Positions 1 through 8,903 of a DNA stretch of 64,000 nt are shown piece after piece. The DNA comes from an uncultured Acidiphilium sp. (GTDB taxonomy: Bacteria; Bacillota; Clostridia; Christensenellales; Borkfalkiaceae), in the NCBI GenBank assembly GCA_902495325.1, contig CABUWK010000003.1, forward strand, positions 27,166 to 91,165. Reading direction: 5' to 3'. The position numbers were made by a program, and so were the translations under genes. The notes under the pieces are model-generated. The model was not told the origin of the DNA, made no database searches, and saw nothing but the letters and a program-made list of their open reading frames with translations. The stretch's first letter is position 1; the number at the start of each line of letters is the position of its first letter.

Positions 1-136
1 GTTCGGTTGCGGGCATTTCTTTCGTTGCGTCTCCCGAAGACGAACTTCCGTTATCGTCGGTGTTACCGCACGCAAAGAAGCACCCCGTTGATACGGCAAA
101 GCATAAAAGCAATGCCAACAGTCTGATCTTTTTCAT
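1..136 (-). CDS. Lipoprotein, N-terminal fragment (runs off left edge)
   Basis: Only the first 45 residues are inside the window. They begin MKKIRLLALLLCFAVSTG, a basic n-region and hydrophobic core, followed by a cysteine-containing lipobox-like stretch (FFACGN) and a Ser/Asp/Glu-rich linker, so this is a signal peptidase II lipoprotein anchored outside the membrane. AGGAGGAAAT lies just before the ATG. It is the last visible gene of the large minus-strand glycan operon, 111 bases after a beta-helix lipoprotein. By context it could be another beta-helix protein or a solute-binding protein, but the mature domain is not visible. Confidence 0.75.
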   Translation of the reverse strand, partial: MKKIRLLALLLCFAVSTGCFFACGNTDDNGSSSSGDATKEMPATE

Positions 137-247
137 ATTTCCTCCTGTTTTTCAAGTGTTCTCCGATCAAACGCCTTCCCGGTGTTTCCGGCAAAAAAAG
201 CCTTTTTGCCATTGCAGCGGGATTTTGTCCAAGCGGATTTCCCTGAT

Positions 248-2104
248 TTATTCCGGTTTTACCGCGATCGCGCCGAAATATCGCAGACCTGCGGTTATAT
301 TGCCCGCCGCGTCGATCAGGTTTCTGCCCTTTATCGCAAGCGCGCCGACGTAACATTTTTCTTCTGCGGGAGCGAAACGGGTAATTTTTTCATAGCCGTC
401 GAAATCACCGCTCAGATCGAATGCGGGGTCGAAACCGAACGCTTTGGAATCCGCCGCAATCTCGGCGAAATTTGCGCTCATGTTATAATAAACGTTAGAC
501 AGAAACAGATAATCTTCCCCCATATCGGTAAAACGGATATATCCGTTATTCTTCACCGGGCTGTAAAAAATGTTGTTTTTAAAGTAAAACCCGTTCGGCG
601 AAGACGAATCGTATTCGGAATCCCATTTCGTAACGGTCATAAGCGGCTGCGAGGAGTTATCCGTAAAAATAACCGTGTTGTTTTCGAAATATACGTTATC
701 GCAGGGCCCCGCGACATGCATAAGCGCGGGATAATTCCCCTCGGTTTTTCCGTTACGGGCGAACACGTTGTTTCTTATGTATGCGCCGTTCCAGTCGGCT
801 TTGCCTTTCATCGTTACGATTTTGCCGTTTTCGTCCTTGCGCACGTTTCCCTCTTCGTCGCAAAGGGCAACCTGACCGCCCGTATTGCAAAGCAGGATCC
901 CGCCGCCGTCGTTATCGTGCGAATAGTTATAACGGAAAGTCACGTTGCGGCAACCTATATCGATATCGAACCCCTCTCCGTCCGCAGCGCCGTTCGCCAG
1001 GCGACAGAACGCCGCTTCGTTGAACTGCATTACGATATCCGAAGAAGAGATCGGCCACATTCCCACGTTAGCCGTTCCGCTTCTGCCGAGATAGTTTGCG
1101 TTATAGGAAACGTTTCTTTCGAAATATCCTCCCTTAACGCCTATCATAACGAGACCGTCTCCGCCCGTGATGTCGGTACGATTTCCCACGTAATTTACGT
1201 TTTTCGAAGGATAATAACCGTGCTCGTCGTCACAATAAGGATTGACGCCCCAGGCAACGCCGATTTTTTTGACCCAGTTGCTCGTCATGAACACGCCGCT
1301 TCTCGAAACTTTCTCGATGCGGTTGTTCTCGACCCACACATTTTCGAGCCAACACGGCACCGTTCCCGAATCGGTATTGAAAACGATCCCTCCTCGCTCG
1401 TACACAAACGCTTCGTCCACTTCTTTCACACCGTTTTTGCCGAGTTCTCCGAGCTTTGCAAGATAGCTTTCTTCCCCGTCCGGTTTCACCCAGTTCCAGT
1501 TCACGTTGTGTATATAACAACCGGAAATAACGATATTTTCGTTATGCCCTTTCGTAAACACGTATATTCCGCGCAATCCCTTCGGATTTGTGATCTCGAG
1601 ATTTTTCACTCTCACGTTCCCGCCGCTCACGTACACGGCATTTTCGTTGCCGTTTCCGTCGATCACGGCTTGCTTTTCGCCGTAAGACGACAGCATAAGC
1701 GGCGTTTTTTCGGAAGAGGAATAACCGCTTACTTCGACGGTACCTTTGAAAGTTCCTTTCAGAAAGATCTGCAAAGCGCCTTTTTTCGACTGTGTTCCGA
1801 TCACTCTGTTGAGTTCTTCGACGCTCTTTTTAGGCGAAGTTTCCGAAAACCCGTCGTTTTCGTCGTTTCCGCCGTCCGCGTCGAAATACACGTCCGTATA
1901 AGCCCCCGTATTTACCTCGTCATACTTCGGCGCAAACGTAAGGTTCGCGTAACCGCTCAGATCTTCTTCCGCAGGCGGTTTTCCGCCGCCGGAAGAAGAC
2001 TCCGCATCGGTCGGGCTTCCGTGATCTCCCCCCGGCGAACAGGAACTCAGCGCGCCCGCGAACACAAGGGCGAACGCCGCCAGAAATGCGATAAATCTTT
2101 TCAT
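248..2104 (-). CDS. Right-handed parallel beta-helix lipoprotein (pectate-lyase-like fold)
   Basis: This 618-residue protein has a lipoprotein signal (MKRFIAFLAAFALVFAG, then LSSC as the lipobox) and a short Gly/Ser/Glu linker. The start of the mature domain (YFDADGGNDENDGF) is typical of bacterial beta-helix carbohydrate-active enzymes. Irregular repeats rich in 'ENN' and 'VRNN'-type turns follow. WGVNPYCDDEHGYYPS and GEGFDIDIG are shared with the two paralogues at 7293-8888 and 8904-10802, so the three arose by duplication. It probably cleaves or binds polysaccharide at the cell surface. The family (PL, GH28, GH120 or GH141-like) and the catalytic residues cannot be assigned by eye. The start has a strong GGAGGAAACG site, and the gene follows the GH78-type gene by 19 bases. 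Confidence 0.8.
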   Translation of the reverse strand: MKRFIAFLAAFALVFAGALSSCSPGGDHGSPTDAESSSGGGKPPAEEDLSGYANLTFAPKYDEVNTGAYTDVYFDADGGNDENDGFSETSPKKSVEELNRVIGTQSKKGALQIFLKGTFKGTVEVSGYSSSEKTPLMLSSYGEKQAVIDGNGNENAVYVSGGNVRVKNLEITNPKGLRGIYVFTKGHNENIVISGCYIHNVNWNWVKPDGEESYLAKLGELGKNGVKEVDEAFVYERGGIVFNTDSGTVPCWLENVWVENNRIEKVSRSGVFMTSNWVKKIGVAWGVNPYCDDEHGYYPSKNVNYVGNRTDITGGDGLVMIGVKGGYFERNVSYNANYLGRSGTANVGMWPISSSDIVMQFNEAAFCRLANGAADGEGFDIDIGCRNVTFRYNYSHDNDGGGILLCNTGGQVALCDEEGNVRKDENGKIVTMKGKADWNGAYIRNNVFARNGKTEGNYPALMHVAGPCDNVYFENNTVIFTDNSSQPLMTVTKWDSEYDSSSPNGFYFKNNIFYSPVKNNGYIRFTDMGEDYLFLSNVYYNMSANFAEIAADSKAFGFDPAFDLSGDFDGYEKITRFAPAEEKCYVGALAIKGRNLIDAAGNITAGLRYFGAIAVKPE

Positions 2105-2123
2105 CGTTTCCTCCTCGGTCTGC

Positions 2124-4406
2124 TTACTCCTCTGCCGCGCGGTAGCCTTCCGGCAAAGTCACTTTTCTCGTTCCGTCGCTGTTTTCCATCGTGACGAAGC
2201 CCCCCTTTACGGGAACGCTTATCCGATAGCGTACGGCTACCGTTTCCTTTCGCAAACGAACCACCTTTTCGGTTTCGTTCACTCCCACAAACCCGCTCAC
2301 GACGAGAACGATCATATTCGCGGCATAAGAGCCGAAACCGTGATTAAGGCTGCACCGGATACGGTCGTGTTCCCACAGCGTACCCGTAACCGAAGCCATT
2401 TTATAGTAAGATCCCTTTGCGGATTCCAGGAACTTTTCGCCAAGCCCCTGTCTTGCAAGATAATCCGATCTCAGCATGTTGCCGATAAAGGCGTTGGATT
2501 TCGCAACGTTGGGATAAACTTTCTCCTCGTCGCGCGAAGGACCGAACTTTTCAACAAGCGTCCGATAGAGCCGGGGATAACGATTTTTATCGGCGGTGCC
2601 GAAATAAAAAGCGTAATACTGGCAGGTTTCGGAGATATTTCCGGACAGCACGAGCTTTCCGTCTTTCCGGATCATATTGTCTTCGAAAAACTCGCCGTTA
2701 TAAGACAGTTCTCTTATTTTTTCGCGCAGTTGCGAGGCTTTTTTCACGCTGTCGCGATCGCCGTAAAGCTTACCGAAACTTTCGAGCGCGGCGGCATAAA
2801 GCATGTTCGACGGAAAGTTTACTCCCTTTACGTATTCGGCGTCCCCTGCCTTGGACCACTCGACAAACACCCAGTTGGAAAGATCCTCCAGCAGACCGAA
2901 TTCGTTTTCGAATTGCCTGAAATACCGGACGACCTCTCTCGCCTTCTGCTCGCTTATCCCGATCAGCGAAACATCGTCGGTACGGATAAAACAATCGGCA
3001 AGTTCGAGCAGATAAAAAAGCATCCAGTTGGGGATAAACTCCACGTTTCCGAAATCGGCGGGATAGCACATCGCGAGAATTCCCTTGCCGAGTCCGAGAT
3101 CTTCGGGCTGAAAAGCATAATTTTCCAGAAAGTTCCGCTCTACCGTATTACCGCCCGTAAAGAGTTTTTCCGCCCGCGCCGAAAAATAGGAATCGCAAAG
3201 CCAGCCCGCACGCTCTCTCGAAGGGCAATCGGTCAGAACGTCGACGGCGTTCTGAGCCAGCGTATTTCTCGCCGCCTCGACGATCGCGTTCAGCTTTTCG
3301 TCGTCGCAACGGAAAACCAGTCTCTTCGTTTCCGGATTTTCGTATCTTACAAGCCCTTCTTCCACGGCGGAAACACTACCGGAAACCACAAGGATCTTCA
3401 CGTATCTCGCAGTGTAAGGCTCGAAGGAAATGTGTCTGAACTCCCCTTTTTTTACTTCGTAAGAAATGACGTTTAATGTGTCGTTACGCCAGAAATCGAC
3501 GGCTATAGGTTGATCTTCCGTTATTTCTTCCCGGTTGTCGATCTCTTCGAACACAACGTAAACCACGGAATCTTCTTCTGCCCTGAAACTTGAGGACAAA
3601 AACCCCGTGATCGAAACGGGATACCGGAATACCGCATATTCGCCGGCATGCAGTCTGCCGTCGAAAGCGCCGCATTTCTCTTTTTTATAGCCGTACCCGT
3701 AAACGTCGTCAAACGGGGCGATTTCCAGCTCCTCGCGCCGGAAAATTCCGATCGAATCGAGCGTAAGATATCTCACGTCGCCGAACTTATCTTCACTCGC
3801 TTTGAAAAACCTTCCTTTTTCGACAAAGCGATAGGTCTCGGCTTTAAAATCGAGATAAGCTACGTTTCTCGGCAGATATTTCTTACAGGCAAACGCGCGC
3901 ACCTTCGTTCCGGCGAATTTCGCGCCGTTTATGATCTCCTGCGGCGGAAGATCGAACCGGTAACTCTCGGTGAAACTACGCTGAAAAGAGAATCTTGCAA
4001 CTTTTCTGTATCTCTCCCGGAACACGCGGCAGTCTGTTTTTTCGTCTGTTGCGAAAATAATTTTTCCGTCTGCCTCGACCTCGGCTTGCAGAAACGACGG
4101 CTGATCGAGCGAATAAAAACTTTTGCAGTTATATCCGGCTACTTCTATAAAAAGTCTGTTGCCGCCCTTTTCGCCCTGCAGTTTTATCTCGTCTACGCGA
4201 TAGACCCCGTGAGCGGCGCGCGCCGGACCGTAAGCGACGAGTTTTCCGTTAAGAAAAGCCCTGTAAAAACAACTCGCGGCAGCCCTCAGCGTAAATTCAC
4301 CGCAATCGCCGAACTCCCACGCGAAAACGCACGTGAGATTCATTGTTTTTTCTTCTCCGTCCGCCCAGACGGGAACGGCTTTCTGAAACGGTTCGTAATC
4401 AAACAT
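2124..4406 (-). CDS. GH78-type alpha-L-rhamnosidase-like protein, cytoplasmic
   Basis: 760 residues with no signal peptide. The N-terminal part carries the accessory beta-domain signature of the bacterial rhamnosidase family (FYRAFLNGKLVAYGPARAA). The catalytic (alpha/alpha)6 part has DCPSRERAGWLCD at about residue 391. The spacing of D, E and D there matches the acidic trio described for GH78 enzymes. TGTLWEHD near residue 675 matches the region of the proposed general base. This supports hydrolysis of terminal alpha-L-rhamnose from imported oligosaccharides, although some GH78 relatives act on other sugars. The start lies 4 bases from the stop of the GH2 gene, implying co-translation. A paralogue lies at 22736-24880. 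Confidence 0.82.
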   Translation of the reverse strand: MFDYEPFQKAVPVWADGEEKTMNLTCVFAWEFGDCGEFTLRAAASCFYRAFLNGKLVAYGPARAAHGVYRVDEIKLQGEKGGNRLFIEVAGYNCKSFYSLDQPSFLQAEVEADGKIIFATDEKTDCRVFRERYRKVARFSFQRSFTESYRFDLPPQEIINGAKFAGTKVRAFACKKYLPRNVAYLDFKAETYRFVEKGRFFKASEDKFGDVRYLTLDSIGIFRREELEIAPFDDVYGYGYKKEKCGAFDGRLHAGEYAVFRYPVSITGFLSSSFRAEEDSVVYVVFEEIDNREEITEDQPIAVDFWRNDTLNVISYEVKKGEFRHISFEPYTARYVKILVVSGSVSAVEEGLVRYENPETKRLVFRCDDEKLNAIVEAARNTLAQNAVDVLTDCPSRERAGWLCDSYFSARAEKLFTGGNTVERNFLENYAFQPEDLGLGKGILAMCYPADFGNVEFIPNWMLFYLLELADCFIRTDDVSLIGISEQKAREVVRYFRQFENEFGLLEDLSNWVFVEWSKAGDAEYVKGVNFPSNMLYAAALESFGKLYGDRDSVKKASQLREKIRELSYNGEFFEDNMIRKDGKLVLSGNISETCQYYAFYFGTADKNRYPRLYRTLVEKFGPSRDEEKVYPNVAKSNAFIGNMLRSDYLARQGLGEKFLESAKGSYYKMASVTGTLWEHDRIRCSLNHGFGSYAANMIVLVVSGFVGVNETEKVVRLRKETVAVRYRISVPVKGGFVTMENSDGTRKVTLPEGYRAAEE

Positions 4407-4410
4407 AAAT

Positions 4411-7263
4411 TTATAATTCCTTTTTAAAAACGATATCGAAGTCCATTCCGATCGCCTCGTCCTTCACTTCGTATCTTTCGGGCAAAGGCGCGCCGCAAGC
4501 CGCCGATCCCACGCCCGTGGTTTTGTAATCCAGGAAAAACATCGTTTTCCCCGTATGGCAGTCCATTTCGAAATCGTGCTTTTTATAATCGCAGATATCG
4601 AACGGCGTAGCCTGAAAACAGAAGTCTTTCTCGCTCTGAAAACGTACGGAAACCTTCCCGTCAGAGAGTTCCGCCATCCTCGAATCGCATCTTTCTCCGC
4701 TATCCTGCGGCTTGAGATAAACGAAGTTCATATCGGAAACTTTACTTTTATAAAGCGATACGGGCAATCCCTCTTTGCGGTCGGGATAATTTTCCTTATC
4801 TCCCCTGCCGAAATATTCGCAATCCGAAAACTTGCCGGAAAAGGCGAACTTAAAACCGAACCGCGCGACTTTAGTCACCCAATCGCGCTTTTTCGCCTTT
4901 AAAGATATCTTCACGGCATCGGAGAAAAACTCGTACACAAGATCGAAATCGTAAAGCGGTTCCACGATATCCGCAACGATTTTTCCCCTGACCAAGACCC
5001 TGTTACCTTCCGCACTCATTTCGTCCGCATGCGAACGGATAAATCTGAGCCTTAAACGCTGCCATTCTTCCAGATAAGGCAGATCGTTATCGATCGGCTC
5101 GCGGTACAACGAGAAATTTACGGGAGACAAAAGCGTTTCGCCGTTTAAACAAAGGCTTTTTATCATTCCGTCCTTGCCGATCTCCGCCGTATAATTCCCG
5201 CCGTCGATCCTGACCCCGTTCCCGGACACCGCAACGTCAGCCTTTCCCGTTTTCGCAATCGGTTTAAAATCCGCGGAAACGATTATCTGCCTTGTCGCAA
5301 TTTTGTCTTTCCCCTTATAAAAATCAAAAATAACCGTGCTATAGCCCGATTTTTTAAAAACCAGAGGAAATTCTTTCCCTTCATGCGGAGGGATACCGGA
5401 AATATCGTAAACCCTTTCTTCTTCAACGATCCCGTCCGTTTCGAAACGCGCTTTCAGCGTTAAATCGTTCAAGGTAAGAAAATCGTACCGGTTGAAAACG
5501 GCAAAACCGTTTTCGGTCCTCCGGACGTCGACGGGAGCGTAAACCTGAGCGATTTCGTAAAGCGAAGGGTGAACGCGTCTGTCGGTATCCACCAGTCCGT
5601 CCACGCAGAATTTCCCGTCGTACCGGCTGCACGGTTCCTTTTCGTTGAAATCGCCGCCGAACAGATACCTGCCGTCTTCCGTTCTTACCGTGTGGCAACA
5701 CCATTCCCAGACGAATGCGCCGAGAAAAGTTTTTTCGCCGTAAATATAGTCCCAGTATTCTTTCGCGTCCCCGCAGGAATTTCCCATTGCATGCGTATAC
5801 TCGCAGAGCATGAACGGCACGCCGATTTTCTCTTCTGTTTTCCTGCGGCAGGTATCGACGCTTGCGTACATCATGGACGCAACGTCCATATATTCCGGAT
5901 CCCTCCATTCGGTTTCCGGCAAAAGCCTTGTGGTGTTGCCTTCGTAATGCACCGGACGGGAATCCACCGAATGAAGATATCTGCTCGCCTCTTTGAAGTT
6001 TTCACCCCAGCCTGCTTCATTCCCGAGCGACCACATTACGACAGACGTTCTGTTCTTATCCCTTTCGTACATTCTCTCCTGACGGTGAACGTAAACGTCG
6101 CGGTAATCGGGGTTATTTGCGAGATCGTCGAAATGACGAGGATCGCCGTAATAATGTATCGTTTCCAGACCGTGCGTTTCGATATCCGCCTCTTCCAGAA
6201 CGTAGATACCGTATTCGTCGCATAACCCGGCAAAAAGCGGGTGCGGCGGATAGTGCGAGGTTCTGACCGCGTTGATATGATACTTTTTGAAAAGCTCGAG
6301 ATCTTTTCTCATGAGATCCTCGCTTTCCACAAAACCGTCGTTCGTCACGGAATGTCTGTTCACGCCTCTGAACTTCACGGGAACCCCGTTGATTTTGAAC
6401 ACGGAATCTTCTATCGTTATCTTTCTTATTCCGACTTTTTCTTCGATAAACTCGCCCGCGCACGACAGGACAAGTCTGTAAAGATAAGGCGTTTCTGCCG
6501 TCCAGAGCGAAGCGTTTGCGATCGTAAAGGATATCTCGTCGCCGAAGGCGCAGCCGATCAGCTTTTCTCCGTCGTATAGCTTCGCCCCGGCGGGCTTATC
6601 GCATTTCAGCGTGATAAACCCGTCGATAAGATCGGTATCGACGGAGATTTTATAGTCCGTCAGATGCCCTTGCGGACGGGATAAAACGTAAACATCGCGG
6701 AAAATGCCGCTCATACGCAGTTTATCCTGATCTTCGAAATATGTCCCGGAACACCACTTCAGAACGACGGCTTTGATTTTGTTCTCCCCTTTTTTTACGA
6801 AAGGAGAGATATCGAACTCTGCCGGCGAATGGGAAACCGTGGAATATCCGACGAATTGATCGTTCACGAAAAGGTACAGACAGCTGTCCGCTCCGTCAAA
6901 CACGATATAGTGTTTTCTGTTTTCGTCCTTCACGAAATACGAAGTGACGTAAACGCCGCAGGGATTTTCTTTATCGACCTTCGGCGGATCGAACGGGATC
7001 GGATAAAAAAAGTTGGTATACTGGTTATAATCAAATCCCTTTACCTGCCAATTGAACGGGACCGAAAAAGTTTCGGTCGGCTCTGATAAGAATGCTTCCG
7101 GCGTAAATTCCGGTATGAATGCGAATTTCCATGAACTTAAAAGAGTGACTTCCTGCGATTTCGTTTTATCGCCGGAAAAATTTTCGTCCGTAAACGGGAT
7201 ATAATAACTTCTCGTTTTCAGCGCGTTTACCTGCGTTACGATTTTTTCGTGATACAATTCCAT
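4411..7263 (-). CDS. GH2 beta-galactosidase (LacZ/EbgA type), cytoplasmic
   Basis: 950 residues, the usual LacZ length, and no signal peptide. In order: a jelly-roll sugar-binding domain, an Ig-like domain, and a TIM barrel with NRHSV, then AVRTSHYPPHP, the acid/base motif SLGNEAGWG (Glu near residue 415) and the nucleophile region CEYTHAMGN (Glu near residue 485). A C-terminal beta-sandwich (bgal_small_N-like) follows. It should hydrolyse beta-galactosides, in this operon probably beta-galactosyl oligomers delivered by the ABC importer. Lactose is possible but is not favoured by the rhamnosidase and beta-helix neighbours. The gene lies between the GH78-type gene and the cytoplasmic beta-helix gene. 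Confidence 0.92.
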   Translation of the reverse strand: MELYHEKIVTQVNALKTRSYYIPFTDENFSGDKTKSQEVTLLSSWKFAFIPEFTPEAFLSEPTETFSVPFNWQVKGFDYNQYTNFFYPIPFDPPKVDKENPCGVYVTSYFVKDENRKHYIVFDGADSCLYLFVNDQFVGYSTVSHSPAEFDISPFVKKGENKIKAVVLKWCSGTYFEDQDKLRMSGIFRDVYVLSRPQGHLTDYKISVDTDLIDGFITLKCDKPAGAKLYDGEKLIGCAFGDEISFTIANASLWTAETPYLYRLVLSCAGEFIEEKVGIRKITIEDSVFKINGVPVKFRGVNRHSVTNDGFVESEDLMRKDLELFKKYHINAVRTSHYPPHPLFAGLCDEYGIYVLEEADIETHGLETIHYYGDPRHFDDLANNPDYRDVYVHRQERMYERDKNRTSVVMWSLGNEAGWGENFKEASRYLHSVDSRPVHYEGNTTRLLPETEWRDPEYMDVASMMYASVDTCRRKTEEKIGVPFMLCEYTHAMGNSCGDAKEYWDYIYGEKTFLGAFVWEWCCHTVRTEDGRYLFGGDFNEKEPCSRYDGKFCVDGLVDTDRRVHPSLYEIAQVYAPVDVRRTENGFAVFNRYDFLTLNDLTLKARFETDGIVEEERVYDISGIPPHEGKEFPLVFKKSGYSTVIFDFYKGKDKIATRQIIVSADFKPIAKTGKADVAVSGNGVRIDGGNYTAEIGKDGMIKSLCLNGETLLSPVNFSLYREPIDNDLPYLEEWQRLRLRFIRSHADEMSAEGNRVLVRGKIVADIVEPLYDFDLVYEFFSDAVKISLKAKKRDWVTKVARFGFKFAFSGKFSDCEYFGRGDKENYPDRKEGLPVSLYKSKVSDMNFVYLKPQDSGERCDSRMAELSDGKVSVRFQSEKDFCFQATPFDICDYKKHDFEMDCHTGKTMFFLDYKTTGVGSAACGAPLPERYEVKDEAIGMDFDIVFKKEL

Positions 7264-7292
7264 ATTTTCGTCTCCCGCATGCAGCGGCGATT

Positions 7293-8888
7293 TCAGCGAA
7301 TAACGGTTATCCCGTCGGTTTGCGCGGCGATTTTTCCGGCGTTTTCGTATCCGTCGAGATCCTTCGGAAGGGTTATCGTGCCTTTAAACGGATAAGCCGA
7401 GGTTTCCTTTGCCGAAACGATACACTTTTCGCCCGTGTTTTTGTAGTAATTCCCCGAAAACTCGAAACGATCGCAATGATCGGTATTGAAATCGCATTCG
7501 TTTTTTACGGGAGAATAAAAGAGATTGTTTCTGAAAACGAGGTCGTCCTGATTCCCGCAACCGGCGTAATCCCCGCTCCTCGTGATCAGTTGCCCGGGCA
7601 TATCCGGGCGCATTACGATCGTGTTGTTTTCGACTACGAGCTCTCTGCAAGTGCTCGAAAAATGAATAAAATTCGGATGTTCGGGGGCTTTGCCGTTATT
7701 TACCGACACGCAGTTTTTAACGGTAACTCTGCGCCATACGCCTTCGGCGCGATATTCTTTCTGCCTGCCGTTCTCGTCCGTTACGGGATTCCCGTGCTCG
7801 TCAAACTGCGGCTGAGTGGTTTCGGCGTTACATAAAAGCAACGCTCCGCCGTCATTGTCGTGCGCGTAATTATATTCGAAAAGGATATCCTCGTTGGCGA
7901 TATCGATATCAAATCCCTCGCCGTCCAGTCCGCCGTGTTCCAGATGCGAATAAGCCGCTTCGTTATAGCGGATCAGAACGTCTTTACAGCCGATCGGCCA
8001 GATGCCCGCATTCGCGTTCCCCGTTCTGCCGAGATAATTCGAATGGTAAGAAACGTTTCTTTCTATCACCGAGTGGACCGATCCGATCAGAACGATCCCG
8101 TCTCCGCCCGTATACGAAACTTTATTGGAAGAAATCTCGATCCTTTCCGACGGATACCACCCGTTCTCGTCGCTGTAATAGGGATTTACCCCCCAGCAGG
8201 TACCGGGACGGCGGATCCACAACCCCGTAAGAAAAATTCCGCTTCGAGAAACCCTCGTAACTTCGTTGCCGATAATTCTGATATCGCGGTAATTGCAGGG
8301 CTGTTTCGCTTCGTCGCCCGCAAGAAAAATAATACCGCCCGTTTCGTAATAAAACCGTTTTTGCGGACAAACCGTTTCGGGATCGATCTCTCTGATATCG
8401 ATCTCTTTCTCTCTTTTTTCGTAAATCCAGTTATAATTGACGTCTTTTACGACGCAGTTTTTTATGGTGAGATATGCCAGACTGCCCGCCTCTTTTACCT
8501 TTACGAAAATACCGATAAGTCCTTTCGGATTCGTAACCGCAATTTCGGAAATTACGGCATACCCGCGCGATATTTCCACCGCGCAGTCGTTGCCGTCGCC
8601 GTCAAACAAAGGCAGTTCGCCCTCGCCGTAAGACGATATCGTAAGCGGAAGATCCTCATGCGCCGCCATTCCTCCGGCTTCGAGTTTTCCTTTGAAAACG
8701 CCGCCGCGCTTTATCAGAATGCGGAGAGGTCTTTCGAGTTTCAGTATTTCGTTGAGTTTACCGAGACTTTTAAAGGGAGTTCTCTCGCTTTTCCCGTCGC
8801 TCAGATCGCTGCCGTTTACGGCGTCGAAATAATAGGTATCGTACCGGGCATTGCAAAAATCATATTCTTCCGGTCGTTGATCAAACAT
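7293..8888 (-). CDS. Right-handed beta-helix protein without signal peptide
   Basis: 531 residues. The mature-type domain begins almost at once (YYFDAVNGSDLSDGKSE at about residue 20), so this paralogue of the two flanking lipoproteins lacks any export signal and should be cytoplasmic. It shares WGVNPYYSDENGWYPSE and GEGFDIDIA with them, together with the N-containing ladder repeats. The start is set by AAAGGAGAT eight bases upstream of the ATG, and no longer in-frame start with a hydrophobic leader is visible. Its position directly before the GH2 and GH78-type genes suggests it processes imported oligosaccharides. The exact enzyme family is not recognisable by eye. Confidence 0.78.
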   Translation of the reverse strand: MFDQRPEEYDFCNARYDTYYFDAVNGSDLSDGKSERTPFKSLGKLNEILKLERPLRILIKRGGVFKGKLEAGGMAAHEDLPLTISSYGEGELPLFDGDGNDCAVEISRGYAVISEIAVTNPKGLIGIFVKVKEAGSLAYLTIKNCVVKDVNYNWIYEKREKEIDIREIDPETVCPQKRFYYETGGIIFLAGDEAKQPCNYRDIRIIGNEVTRVSRSGIFLTGLWIRRPGTCWGVNPYYSDENGWYPSERIEISSNKVSYTGGDGIVLIGSVHSVIERNVSYHSNYLGRTGNANAGIWPIGCKDVLIRYNEAAYSHLEHGGLDGEGFDIDIANEDILFEYNYAHDNDGGALLLCNAETTQPQFDEHGNPVTDENGRQKEYRAEGVWRRVTVKNCVSVNNGKAPEHPNFIHFSSTCRELVVENNTIVMRPDMPGQLITRSGDYAGCGNQDDLVFRNNLFYSPVKNECDFNTDHCDRFEFSGNYYKNTGEKCIVSAKETSAYPFKGTITLPKDLDGYENAGKIAAQTDGITVIR

Positions 8889-8903
8889 TCGGGGAATCTC
8901 CTT

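Noticed and set aside
190..210. Hairpin GGCAAAAA...TTTTTGCC as a terminator inside the glycan operon
   Set aside because: The loop is very short and no T-run follows on the minus strand; it is probably chance.
182..2194. A 670-codon open frame on plus, antisense to the beta-helix gene
   Set aside because: It mirrors the real minus gene. The composition leaves few stops on the other strand; there is no ribosome site, signal or family motif.
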